The notes beneath the pieces were generated by a model. The model worked only from the letters and a program-made list of their open reading frames with translations. It had not been told where the DNA came from and did not search any database. A stretch of DNA of 42,170 nucleotides from an uncultured Collinsella sp. (GTDB lineage Bacteria; Actinomycetota; Coriobacteriia; Coriobacteriales; Coriobacteriaceae), in NCBI GenBank assembly GCA_934630855.1, contig CAKTWW010000015.1, positions 1 through 42,170 on the forward strand. The letters are read 5' to 3'. Shown in pieces: positions 30,821 to 39,204 of the stretch. A program made the position numbers and the translations under genes. Each line of letters opens with the position of its first letter. Position 1 is the stretch's first letter.

Positions 30821-31333
30821 ATGGGTTTCTTTTCTCGCCTGATGGGCGGCTCGGATGAGCAGAAGACTGCAGCCTCCGAGTTCGAAATCCTCGCTCCTGT
30901 TTCCGGCGAGCTTGTTCACCTAGAAAAAACCAATGATCCTGCTTTTAGCAGCCGCGCCGTGGGCGATGGCGTTGCCGTGGTTCCCCAAGAGGGAACGGTG
31001 TGCGCTCCTGTTTCCGGCACCGTCGCGGCACTGTTTCCGACTGAGCACGCGCTGGGCATCATGTCCGACGACAGCTCTGCTCAGGTGATGCTGCATATCG
31101 GAATCGACACTGTTAAACTTGAGGGCAAGGGCTTCCATGCGCTTGTTGCTCAGGGTGACCATGTCGACGCGGGCCAGCCCCTCGTCGAGGTCGATTTCGA
31201 CGCGGTCCGCGCCGCCGGCTTCGATCCCACGGTCTTCGTTATCGTGTGCGAGCGTTCGGAGAACTCGACTCTTCGTGAGCACGCTTCCGGCCCTGTTGCT
31301 GTTAAAGAGCCTGTCGTCTGGCTTTCCGAGTAA
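30821..31333 (+). CDS. PTS system EIIA component, glucose-type
   Basis: Cytoplasmic phosphocarrier, 170 residues. It takes phosphate from HPr and passes it to the EIIB domain of the sugar permease. ATG 30821 with GAAGGG upstream; earlier in-frame starts lack a site. It has the typical EIIA-Glc layout: LAPVSGELVHL, VCAPVSGTVAALF and the active-site segment MLHIGIDTVKL with His 92, then GDHVDAGQPL. The length and motifs fit a full domain. It is the first gene of the operon; the EIICB permease at 32306 lacks its own EIIA domain, so this protein supplies it. Confidence 0.92.
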   Translation: MGFFSRLMGGSDEQKTAASEFEILAPVSGELVHLEKTNDPAFSSRAVGDGVAVVPQEGTVCAPVSGTVAALFPTEHALGIMSDDSSAQVMLHIGIDTVKLEGKGFHALVAQGDHVDAGQPLVEVDFDAVRAAGFDPTVFVIVCERSENSTLREHASGPVAVKEPVVWLSE

Positions 31334-31339
31334 ATTCTT

Positions 31340-32206
31340 GTGGTGGGTACCGTGGTTATCAAGCGAGTTTTCAACAATAACGTCGCAATGGTCACTTCGG
31401 ACGATGGCTCCGAGCTCATTGTCATCGGTCGAGGCCTCTGCTTTGGCCGTCATGCCGGCGACGCTATCGATGAAGCATCGGTCGAAAAGACCTATGCGCT
31501 GCAGGAGGGCACTTCTCAGGATTCGCGTACGATCGACCGCTTGGCACATCTTTTGGAGTCCATCCCCACCGTCAACCTCGTGATTGCCGAGGACATTGTT
31601 CAGATGCTCCGTCGAGAGCTCAATGTTGATATCAACGACAAGATTCTCATTGCTCTCGCAGACCATATCGGCCTTGCTTTGGAGCGCGAGCGCAAGGGCG
31701 TCTCCTGTGAGAATCCGTTGCTGCTCGAGATCCAGCAGTTCTATCGCAAGGAGTATGCGCTTGCGGGCCGTGCGCTGCAGATTGTCAAGGAGTATATGGG
31801 CATCCAGATGAGCGAAGAAGAGCAGGGTTTTATTACGCTGCATATCGTCAACGCCACCATGCCGCAACGCTCCGACCGTCTCATCATCTCGGTCCAGCTT
31901 GTTCGCGACGTACTCGCGATTGTTTCCGATCGTTACGCTGCGACCCTCGACGACACCTCGTTGCCCTATGAGCGTTTCGTCCGCCACCTGCAGTTTTTCG
32001 CACAGCGGGCGCTCGATCCTGCGGCCGGGCAGATCAATGACGATGCGCTGTTCCGAATCGATGAAACTAAGTATCCGTGCGCGTTCTCGTGCGCGGACGC
32101 CATAGCCGCCCACTTGTCGTCTACCTATAACGTTGTCGTTACCGATGCCGAGAAGAGTTATCTCGCATATCACATTGTTAACCTGCTTGGAGAACCTGGT
32201 CTCTAG
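31340..32206 (+). CDS. BglG/LicT-family transcriptional antiterminator
   Basis: RNA-binding regulator controlled by PTS phosphorylation; up to 288 residues. The N-terminal CAT RNA-binding domain is seen as VIKRVFNNNVAMV; two PRD domains follow (about 70-170 and 175-285), with conserved His in ADHIGLALER, ITLHIVNA and AYHIVNLL. The start is uncertain: GTG at 31340, or GTG at 31352, which would give the family's usual beginning; both lie just after the EIIA stop. When active it should bind the leader RNA of this operon (candidate at 30709-30740) and prevent early termination. Its location inside the operon it probably controls is usual for sugar PTS loci. Confidence 0.9.
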   Translation: MVGTVVIKRVFNNNVAMVTSDDGSELIVIGRGLCFGRHAGDAIDEASVEKTYALQEGTSQDSRTIDRLAHLLESIPTVNLVIAEDIVQMLRRELNVDINDKILIALADHIGLALERERKGVSCENPLLLEIQQFYRKEYALAGRALQIVKEYMGIQMSEEEQGFITLHIVNATMPQRSDRLIISVQLVRDVLAIVSDRYAATLDDTSLPYERFVRHLQFFAQRALDPAAGQINDDALFRIDETKYPCAFSCADAIAAHLSSTYNVVVTDAEKSYLAYHIVNLLGEPGL

Positions 32207-32305
32207 GCATAACGTGCCCACACATCGATTGATATAAGGCAAGGCTCACGGTCTTGTCCAGGGCACATCTGTCTTAATTTGCGGAAAAGGAAGGGGAGTA
32301 CCGCT

Positions 32306-33922
32306 ATGACCGCAAAAAAGAAGTTCAATTTCAAAGCGCCGTTGGAGGTGTTCGCGAAGTCGATCGTCCAGCCGATGATGTATCTCTCGGTTGCCGGCAT
32401 TCTGCTCATCGTGGGCATCATTCTGACCAACAAGACCATTTGCGCCATGATTCCCGTGCTGGGCTCCGGTCCGTTCCAGCTTGTGGGCGCCGTTGTCTAT
32501 CAGTCGCTGATGTTTATCATCAACAACCTCTCGATTCTGTTCTGCGTGGGCATCGCCGGCGCCATGGCAAAGAAGAACAAGGGCCACGCTTCGCTTATCG
32601 CCCTGATGTCGTTCTTCCTGTTCCTGCAGGCTAACAACATCGTGCTCAACGCCACCGGCTCTCTTGCCGAAGCGAGCGGCATGCTCGGTCTTACCGGAAC
32701 CGGCCAGAGCACCGTTATGGGCATTCAGGTGCTCGATACCGGCGTGTTTGGCGGCATCATTCTTGGTTGCATCACCGGTGCCGTGTTCAACAAGTACTCG
32801 AACAAGCAGTTCCCCATTGCCCTTTCGATGTTCTCGGGCGTTCGCTTCCCGTTCCTGATCATGATCATCATTTCCTGGATCATGGGCACTGGCTTCTGCA
32901 TCGTTTGGCCTCCGGTTCAGGGTGCCATCTCCTCCGTTGCCGGCATCATTAAGGAGTCGGGCAACATCGGTCTGTTCATCTACGGCATGCTCAACAAGCT
33001 GCTCGTTCCCACCGGTCTGCACCACCTCATCTACACCCCGTTCCAGTTCTCCGATGTGGGCGGCACCCTGACGCTGGGCGATCAGGTTATCGCCGGCGCC
33101 TATCCCATCCGTGTTGCCGAGATGGCAATGACGGGCCAGCCCTTCTCCGATAGCACCTACTTCAACAGCTATACCTTCAACAACCTGTGGCCTTACATCG
33201 GTATCGGTCTCGCCTTTATCTTCACCGCGTACAAGGGGAATAAGGATAAGACCAAGGCCGTTATCATCCCGCTGATCATCACCGCCGTGCTCTCCTGTGT
33301 CACCGAGCCCATGGACTTCCTCTTTGTCTTTGCCGCTCCCGTGCTCTTTGTCGTTCACTCGGTTCTTTCCGGCATCTTCCTGGTCCTGCTCAAGGTCCTC
33401 TCCGTGCCCGCTTCGACTGCAGGCGGCATCATCAACATCGTGGTTTCCAACCTGGTCCTCGGTGTCGACAAGACCAACTGGCCGGTTATGCTGGTGCTTG
33501 GAGTCGTCAACGCCGCGCTGTACTTCTTCCTCTTCACCTTCCTTATCAAGAAGCTCAACCTTCACACCCCCGGTCGCGAGGAGGACTCCGAGCTTGCTGA
33601 GTCCGTTGCCGAGGGCGAAGCTGCCGCATCTGTTGCGGTGAAGCAGGGCGCTGTTGCCGCGGCTCCCGCAGAGGGCGTCGATGCGGGTATTGCCGACCTG
33701 GTCGCAGGTCTTGGCGGCAAGGACAACATCGAGGAGCTCGAGAACTGCTTTACGCGTCTCCGCGTGAACGTTAAGAATCCGGACCTCATCGATGAGAACC
33801 TCATCAACCACGTGCCCAACAGCGGCATCAACCGCAACGGCAACAATATCCAGATCATCTTTGGCATGAAGGTCGCCGAGATGCGCGACAAGGTCGAAAA
33901 CGCAATTGAGAAGGAGCAGTAA
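32306..33922 (+). CDS. PTS alpha-glucoside permease, EIICB
   Basis: Membrane permease that imports and phosphorylates an alpha-glucoside such as maltose; 538 residues. ATG 32306 with AAGGAAGGGGAG upstream. Residues 1-420 are the EIIC domain with about ten hydrophobic helices, including GLHHLIYTPFQF (a typical substrate-site stretch) and TEPMDFLFVF. A charged Ala/Glu linker follows, and the C-terminal EIIB domain (about 455-538) has the phospho-Cys in ELENCFTRLRV (Cys 481). The domain order C-B and the partner enzyme (GH4) place it in the MalX/GlvC/AglA group. The exact sugar cannot be read from sequence. Confidence 0.93.
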   Translation: MTAKKKFNFKAPLEVFAKSIVQPMMYLSVAGILLIVGIILTNKTICAMIPVLGSGPFQLVGAVVYQSLMFIINNLSILFCVGIAGAMAKKNKGHASLIALMSFFLFLQANNIVLNATGSLAEASGMLGLTGTGQSTVMGIQVLDTGVFGGIILGCITGAVFNKYSNKQFPIALSMFSGVRFPFLIMIIISWIMGTGFCIVWPPVQGAISSVAGIIKESGNIGLFIYGMLNKLLVPTGLHHLIYTPFQFSDVGGTLTLGDQVIAGAYPIRVAEMAMTGQPFSDSTYFNSYTFNNLWPYIGIGLAFIFTAYKGNKDKTKAVIIPLIITAVLSCVTEPMDFLFVFAAPVLFVVHSVLSGIFLVLLKVLSVPASTAGGIINIVVSNLVLGVDKTNWPVMLVLGVVNAALYFFLFTFLIKKLNLHTPGREEDSELAESVAEGEAAASVAVKQGAVAAAPAEGVDAGIADLVAGLGGKDNIEELENCFTRLRVNVKNPDLIDENLINHVPNSGINRNGNNIQIIFGMKVAEMRDKVENAIEKEQ

Positions 33923-33925
33923 ACA

Positions 33926-35308
33926 ATGATCATTACTCTGTGTGGTGGCGGATCCACCTTTACCCCCGGCATCGTCAAGTCCATCGCCCTGCGCAAGGAC
34001 GAGCTCGACGTTGACGAGATTCGCCTGTACGACATCAACGAGGAGCGCCAGCGCAAGATCGGCGTGCTCGTGGACTGGATTTTGCACGAGGACCTCGGCC
34101 TGGACATCAAGCTTACGGTGACCACCGACAAAAAGACGGCTTTTACCGACGCGAGCTTCGTGTTTGCCCAGATGCGCGTGGGCGGCTATGCCATGCGCGA
34201 GCAGGACGAGAAGATTCCGCTGCGTCACGGCTGCGTGGGCCAGGAGACCTGCGGTTGCGGCGGCCTTGCCTACGGCATGCGCACCATCTTCCCCATGGTC
34301 GAGCTGATCGATGACGTTGAGAAGTACGCCAAGAAGGACTACTGGATTCTCAACTACTCCAACCCTGCCGCCATCGTGTCCGAGGGCTGCCGCGTGCTGC
34401 GTCCCAACGCTCGCATCATCAACATCTGCGACATGCCGATCGCGATCATCGACGTGGTTTGCGCCGCGCTCGATATCGACAAGAAGGATGTCGAGTACGA
34501 TTACTTTGGCCTCAACCACTTTGGTTGGTTCACCTCGATTCGTCACAAGGGCGAGGAGGTGCTCCCGCAGCTGCGTGAGTACATCAAGGAGCATGAGATT
34601 CTGCTGCCCGATTCGTACCTCAAGGGCATGAGCTCGCTGATGTCCAAGAAGCCCGAGGAGGCCACCGACGAGCATCCCGAGCAGAACCGCCACACCAAGG
34701 GCAGCTGGTACTACGTCTGGAAGGGCGAGTACGAGATCATGGAGTGCTTCCCGGAGTACCTGCCCAACACGTACCTGAACTACTACCTGCAGCAGAAGGA
34801 GTTCGTCGAGCATTCCAACCCCGAGCGCACCCGTGCGAATGAGGTTGAGGAGACGCGCGAGAGGAACCTCTTTGAGGGCATCGACCACTACGAGAAGACG
34901 GGCGAGATCGACGAGAGCACGTTCTATGCGGGCAGCCACGGCGACTGGATTGCCGACCTGGCTATCGCTCTGAAGAACGACACCAAGCAGCGCTTCCTGG
35001 TCATCTGCGAGAACAAGGGAGCTATCCCCAACATGCCCTACGACGCTATGGTCGAGCTGCCTGCCTACATTGGCAAGAACGGCCCCGAGGTCATCAGCCG
35101 CGACAACATTCCGCTGTTCCAGCAGGGCCTTATGATGCAGCAGCTGAACTCCGAGAAGCTCGTGGTCGAGGCCACGATCGAGGGTTCGTACGAGAAGGCG
35201 CTCAAGGCCTTCACGCTCAACAAGACCGTGCCGTCGATGAAGGTCGCCAAGGAGGTTCTCGACGACATGATCGAGGCTAACAAGGACTTCTGGCCCGAGC
35301 TTAAGTAA
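33926..35308 (+). CDS. GH4 6-phospho-alpha-glucosidase
   Basis: Cytoplasmic enzyme that hydrolyses the imported 6-phospho-alpha-glucoside to glucose 6-phosphate and a sugar, using NAD+ and a divalent metal; 460 residues. ATG 33926, AAGGAG upstream. Seen: the NAD loop CGGGSTFTPG, an NPAAI motif, CDMP (residues 168-171) and NHFGW (His 198). In GH4 enzymes CDMP marks the alpha-specific enzymes, whereas CN[VI]P marks the beta ones, so the alpha call is well supported. Cys 168 and His 198 match the metal-binding residues. It lies 3 nt after the permease and ends the operon. Length and motifs are complete. Confidence 0.95.
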   Translation: MIITLCGGGSTFTPGIVKSIALRKDELDVDEIRLYDINEERQRKIGVLVDWILHEDLGLDIKLTVTTDKKTAFTDASFVFAQMRVGGYAMREQDEKIPLRHGCVGQETCGCGGLAYGMRTIFPMVELIDDVEKYAKKDYWILNYSNPAAIVSEGCRVLRPNARIINICDMPIAIIDVVCAALDIDKKDVEYDYFGLNHFGWFTSIRHKGEEVLPQLREYIKEHEILLPDSYLKGMSSLMSKKPEEATDEHPEQNRHTKGSWYYVWKGEYEIMECFPEYLPNTYLNYYLQQKEFVEHSNPERTRANEVEETRERNLFEGIDHYEKTGEIDESTFYAGSHGDWIADLAIALKNDTKQRFLVICENKGAIPNMPYDAMVELPAYIGKNGPEVISRDNIPLFQQGLMMQQLNSEKLVVEATIEGSYEKALKAFTLNKTVPSMKVAKEVLDDMIEANKDFWPELK

Positions 35309-35340
35309 AAGCAACAGGGTCGCTGGCCGCATACCTAGGG

Positions 35341-35382
35341 CAATGCCCCGTCCACGTGATTGCGTGGGCGGGGCATTGTCGT
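35341..35382 (+). terminator. Rho-independent terminator of PTS operon
   Basis: CAATGCCCCG-TCCACG pairs with GCGTGGG-CGGGGCATTG, followed by TCGTTT. The stem is long and nearly perfect. Confidence 0.85.
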
Positions 35383-35479
35383 TTGGTAACGCGTTTTATC
35401 AAATATGGCATTTATCTGCGGTAATGTTCTATTTCACCGCTGAGGGTGACATTTTATACCGCCTGCCGAACTGTGTGGA

Positions 35480-35500
35480 GACCTAACAACTTTTTAGGTC
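35480..35500 (+). promoter_or_regulatory. Inverted repeat upstream of hydrogenase operon
   Basis: GACCTAA and TTAGGTC are perfect 7-bp arms around CAACTTT, 65 nt before the ATG at 35565. A weak promoter (TTCACC at 35433, TTATAC at 35454, 15-nt spacing) lies upstream, so the dyad would fall just after the start site, as expected for a repressor site or a leader hairpin. Confidence 0.4.
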
Positions 35501-35564
35501 AGTGTTGTGCGTGTAGCAACTTCGCCCGGCCTCGCCTCCGGGCTGCCACATGAGAGGGGATCTT

Positions 35565-37397
35565 ATGGCTCGACTGCATGTTATGGAACGCAGCCACGCT
35601 CAGGCCGTCATGGACGACCTGCACGATGCGCTCGGACGTCGTCTGGCGGTGAGTTCGCTCGCCCCGTGTCCCGTTGAGTTTACGGCGGCGCTCGTCAACC
35701 TGTGCTCCACCCAGAGCTGCGGCAAGTGCACGCCCTGCCGCGTAGGCCTGAGCGCGCTGAGCGACCTGCTCGCCGATGTGCTCGAAGGGCGCGCCGACGA
35801 GTCCACGCTCAATCTGATCGAGCGCACGGCCCGCACCATTTACCTTTCGAGCGACTGCGCCATCGGCTACGAGGCCGGCGCCATGGCGCTTACGGCTATC
35901 CGTGGCTTCCGCGACGACTTTGAGCACCACATCCGCGAGCACTCCTGCGGCTTTGACCGCGAGGCCCGCGTTCCGTGCGTCTCGGGCTGCCCGGCGCACG
36001 TCGACATCCCCGGGTACATTTCGCTCGTCGAGGCCGGCCGCTATGCCGACGCCGTCAAGGTCATCCGCAAGAATAATCCGCTGCCGCTCGTCTGCGGCCT
36101 GGTGTGCGAGCATCCCTGCGAGATGCACTGCCGCCGTGGCATGGTCGACGACCCCATGAACATCCTCGCCCTTAAGCGTTTTGCCGTCGAGCACAGTGAC
36201 CTCAACGACCACAAGCCGCATGTAGTGGACAACACCGGTAAGCGCGTCGCCGTGATCGGCGGCGGTCCGGCCGGCCTTTCCTGTGCCTACTACCTGGCCG
36301 TGATGGGCCATAAGGTGACGATCTTTGAACAGCGCCACCACCTGGGCGGCATGCTGCGCTACGGCATCCCCAGCTATCGTCTGCCGCGCGAGCGCCTGCA
36401 GGCCGAGATCGACTGGATCTTGAGCGCCGGCATCGATGTGGAACTCGACCATTCCGTGAACGGCGAGGAGCTCGCTCGCCTGCGCGATGAGTTCGATGCC
36501 GTCTACCTGGCCATCGGTGCCCACAGCGACAAGAAGCTCGGCCTTCCGGGCGAAGAGGCGCCTGGCGTGGAGTCGGCCGTCAAGATGCTGCGCGCCATCG
36601 GTGACGACGAACTGCCCGACCTGAGCGGCCAGCGCGTGTGCGTTATCGGCGGCGGCAACGTGGCCATGGACGTGGCTCGCTCTGCCGTGCGCTGCGGTGC
36701 CGAAAAGGTGAGCATCGTCTACCGCCGCCGCATCTGCGATATGACGGCCCAGGACGCCGAGATTGCCGGTGCCCAGGCCGAGGGCTGCGAGGTTCTGGAG
36801 CTCACAGCCCCGCTCGGTATTGAGACGGGCGAGGACGGACGCGTGAGCGGCCTGCGCGTGCAGCCGCAGATTATCGGCGAGCCCCGCCGCGGGCGCCCGG
36901 CCCCGCGTGCCGCCGCCACGCCCGAGCAGGTCATTCCCTGCGAGCGCGTGTTCGTGGCCATTGGTCAGGATATCGACTCCAAGCCGTTTGAGGACATGGG
37001 CATCGCCTGCAAGTGGGGTCGCGTCGTCACCGATTCGGACGGCGCCGTGCCCAATTTCGATGGCCTCTTTAGCGGCGGCGACTGCCAGACCGGTCCCGCC
37101 ACCGTCATCCGTGCCATCAACGCCGGCCGCGTGGCTTCGGCAAATATCGACCGCTACCTGGGCTTCGACCACAAGATTAAGCTCGACGTGGAGCTGCCGA
37201 CCGTTCAGTTTAAGGGCAAGCACGAGTGCGGCCGCTGCGAGCTGGGCGAGCGCGAGGCCGGCGAGCGCATTCATGATTGGAATCTGGTCGAACAGGGCCT
37301 TACCGAGGAAGAGGCGCGCCAAGAGGCGAGTCGCTGCCTGCGTTGCGACCACTTTGGCTTTGGTGCGTTCCGCGGAGGGAGGAACCTGGAATGGTAG
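35565..37397 (+). CDS. NuoF-fragment/GltD-like flavin oxidoreductase with Fe-S sites
   Basis: 610-residue soluble electron-transfer protein. ATG 35565 with GAGAGGGGA upstream. Residues about 35-120 match only the C-terminal [4Fe-4S] part of NuoF-type subunits (CGKCTPCRVG), without its FMN/NADH domain. About 130-215 is the Cys-rich region seen in GltD and DPYD proteins (CVSGCPAHVDIP, CGLVCEHPC). Then follow FAD loop VIGGGPAGLS (228), NAD(P)H loop VIGGGNVAMD (359), and a second Cys group (CGRCE, CLRC) near the end. It should pass electrons between NAD(P)H and the hydrogenase encoded next, whose start overlaps this stop codon. No NuoE partner is present. The arrangement differs from standard HydABC, and direction and cofactor are unknown. 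Confidence 0.88.
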   Translation: MARLHVMERSHAQAVMDDLHDALGRRLAVSSLAPCPVEFTAALVNLCSTQSCGKCTPCRVGLSALSDLLADVLEGRADESTLNLIERTARTIYLSSDCAIGYEAGAMALTAIRGFRDDFEHHIREHSCGFDREARVPCVSGCPAHVDIPGYISLVEAGRYADAVKVIRKNNPLPLVCGLVCEHPCEMHCRRGMVDDPMNILALKRFAVEHSDLNDHKPHVVDNTGKRVAVIGGGPAGLSCAYYLAVMGHKVTIFEQRHHLGGMLRYGIPSYRLPRERLQAEIDWILSAGIDVELDHSVNGEELARLRDEFDAVYLAIGAHSDKKLGLPGEEAPGVESAVKMLRAIGDDELPDLSGQRVCVIGGGNVAMDVARSAVRCGAEKVSIVYRRRICDMTAQDAEIAGAQAEGCEVLELTAPLGIETGEDGRVSGLRVQPQIIGEPRRGRPAPRAAATPEQVIPCERVFVAIGQDIDSKPFEDMGIACKWGRVVTDSDGAVPNFDGLFSGGDCQTGPATVIRAINAGRVASANIDRYLGFDHKIKLDVELPTVQFKGKHECGRCELGEREAGERIHDWNLVEQGLTEEEARQEASRCLRCDHFGFGAFRGGRNLEW

Positions 37398-39202
37398 AGC
37401 TCAACAACCCCACTGTCAGCGACAACACCGAAAGCGGAGCACTCAATATGGTCAAGCTCACGATCGATAATTGCGAAGTCGTGGTGCCCGAGCACACCAC
37501 GATCCTGGACGCGGCCAAGTCCGCCGGTATCCAGATTCCCACCCTGTGCTACCTACGCGATCTGAACGAGATCGGCGGCTGCCGCGTGTGCGTGGTCGAG
37601 GTTGAGGGCTGCGATCAGCTGGTTGCCGCCTGCAACAACTACGTGCTCGACGGCATGGTGGTTCACACCAACAGCCCCAAGGCCCGCGAGGCGCGCCGCA
37701 CCAACGTGCAGCTGCTGCTGTCCCAGCACGATTCGCGCTGCACGAGCTGCGTGCGCAGCGGCAACTGCAACCTGCAGACCATCGCCAACGACCTGGGCAT
37801 CTTCTATCTGCCGTACGAGCAGCGCCTGGCGCGCGAGGGCTGGGACTTCGATTTTCCCATCATTCGCGACAACGACAAGTGCATCAAGTGCATGCGCTGC
37901 ATCAAGGTGTGCGAGAGCGTGCAGGGGCTCGGCATTTGGGATCTGACCAACCGCGCCACGCACACCGCCGTGGGCACCCGCGGGCGCGCGCCGATAGGCA
38001 AGACCGATTGCGTCGCGTGCGGCCAGTGCATTACGCATTGCCCGACGGGCGCACTGCGCGAGCGCGACGATACTGAGACCGTGTTTGACGCGCTCGCTAA
38101 TCCCGACAAGATCGTACTGGTACAAATCGCGCCTGCCGTGCGCAGCGCCTGGGGCGAGGAACTCGGCATTCCGCGCGAGGAGGCAACCGTCGAGCGCCTG
38201 GCTTGCGCGCTGCGCCGCGTTGGCTTTGAGTACGTGTTCGACACCGATTTCTCGGCCGACCTCACTATTATGGAGGAGGGCTCCGAGCTGCTCGAGCGCC
38301 TGGGCGAGGCCGCCAAGGGCGAGGGCGACAGCCGTGGCTGGCCCATGTTCACGAGCTGCTGCCCGGGCTGGGTACGCTTTGTGAAGGCGCGCTATCCGGA
38401 GTTTGTCGACAGCCTGTCCACGTCCAAGTCGCCGCAGCAGATGTTCGGCGCTATTGCCAAGACCTACTACGCCAGGGTGCTGGGCGTGGAGCCCGAGCGC
38501 CTGTTCGTGGTGTCCGTTATGCCGTGCACGGCCAAGAAGGCCGAGTGCGCGCTTCCGAGCATGGTGGGCGAGGACGGCACGCCCGATGTGGACGTTGCGC
38601 TGACGGTGCGCGAGATGGTGCGCATGATCCGCGCGAGTCACGTGAGCGTGGACACGCTGGTCGAGGAGCCGCTCGACACGCCGCTGGGCTTTGGCACGGG
38701 CGCGGGCGTGATCTTTGGCGCCACGGGCGGCGTGATGGAGGCCGCCGTGCGTTCGGCATATTACCTGGTGACGGGCAAAAATCCCGATGCGGACTTCTTT
38801 ACCGACGTACGCGGACTCGACGGCTGGAAGGAGGCCGTCGCCGATATCGATGGCACCAAGGTGCGCGTCGCCGTGGCGCACGGGCTGGGCAACGCCGCCC
38901 GTCTGCTCGACGCGATTCGCGACGGCCGTGTGAGCTATGACTTCGTCGAGGTTATGGCGTGCCCCGGCGGCTGCGTCGGTGGCGGCGGTCAGCCCATCCA
39001 CGACGGCTGCGAGCTGGCGGCCGAGCGCGGTCAGGTGCTGTGGGGCTTGGATGCGAAGGCGGACATTCGCTTCTCGCACGAGAACCCCGATGTCCAGGCA
39101 TGCTACCGCGAGTTCTTGGGTGCACCGCTCTCGCCGCTGGCCGAGGAGCTGCTGCACACCGACCACCATGCATGGACGATGCCCAACGAAGGGACGTGCT
39201 AG
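37391..39202 (+). CDS. hydA: [FeFe] hydrogenase catalytic subunit
   Basis: Reversible hydrogenase, 603 residues, soluble. ATG 37391 overlaps the previous stop and has GGAGGGAGG upstream; ATG 37448 (MVKLTIDN) is a credible alternative. Domains in order: plant-type [2Fe-2S] with CYLRDLNEIGGCRVC; His-Cys [4Fe-4S] region (HDSRCTSC...GNCNLQ); two ferredoxin clusters (CIKCMRCIKVCE, CVACGQCITHCP); the H-cluster domain with TSCCPGW (321-327), MPCTAKK (377-383) and MACPGGCVGGGGQP (522-535), all complete; and a small-subunit-like tail. This is the group A modular type. No maturases HydE, HydF or HydG are in the window. Physical coupling to the flavoprotein at 35565 is strongly suggested by overlap. Confidence 0.95.
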   Translation: MVELNNPTVSDNTESGALNMVKLTIDNCEVVVPEHTTILDAAKSAGIQIPTLCYLRDLNEIGGCRVCVVEVEGCDQLVAACNNYVLDGMVVHTNSPKAREARRTNVQLLLSQHDSRCTSCVRSGNCNLQTIANDLGIFYLPYEQRLAREGWDFDFPIIRDNDKCIKCMRCIKVCESVQGLGIWDLTNRATHTAVGTRGRAPIGKTDCVACGQCITHCPTGALRERDDTETVFDALANPDKIVLVQIAPAVRSAWGEELGIPREEATVERLACALRRVGFEYVFDTDFSADLTIMEEGSELLERLGEAAKGEGDSRGWPMFTSCCPGWVRFVKARYPEFVDSLSTSKSPQQMFGAIAKTYYARVLGVEPERLFVVSVMPCTAKKAECALPSMVGEDGTPDVDVALTVREMVRMIRASHVSVDTLVEEPLDTPLGFGTGAGVIFGATGGVMEAAVRSAYYLVTGKNPDADFFTDVRGLDGWKEAVADIDGTKVRVAVAHGLGNAARLLDAIRDGRVSYDFVEVMACPGGCVGGGGQPIHDGCELAAERGQVLWGLDAKADIRFSHENPDVQACYREFLGAPLSPLAEELLHTDHHAWTMPNEGTC

Positions 39203-39204
39203 CG

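Noticed and set aside
32246..35332. A 1028-codon open frame on the minus strand opposite the PTS permease and GH4 genes
   Set aside because: It is a shadow frame in high-GC DNA. The plus-strand genes have complete family motifs and ribosome sites; the antisense protein has none.
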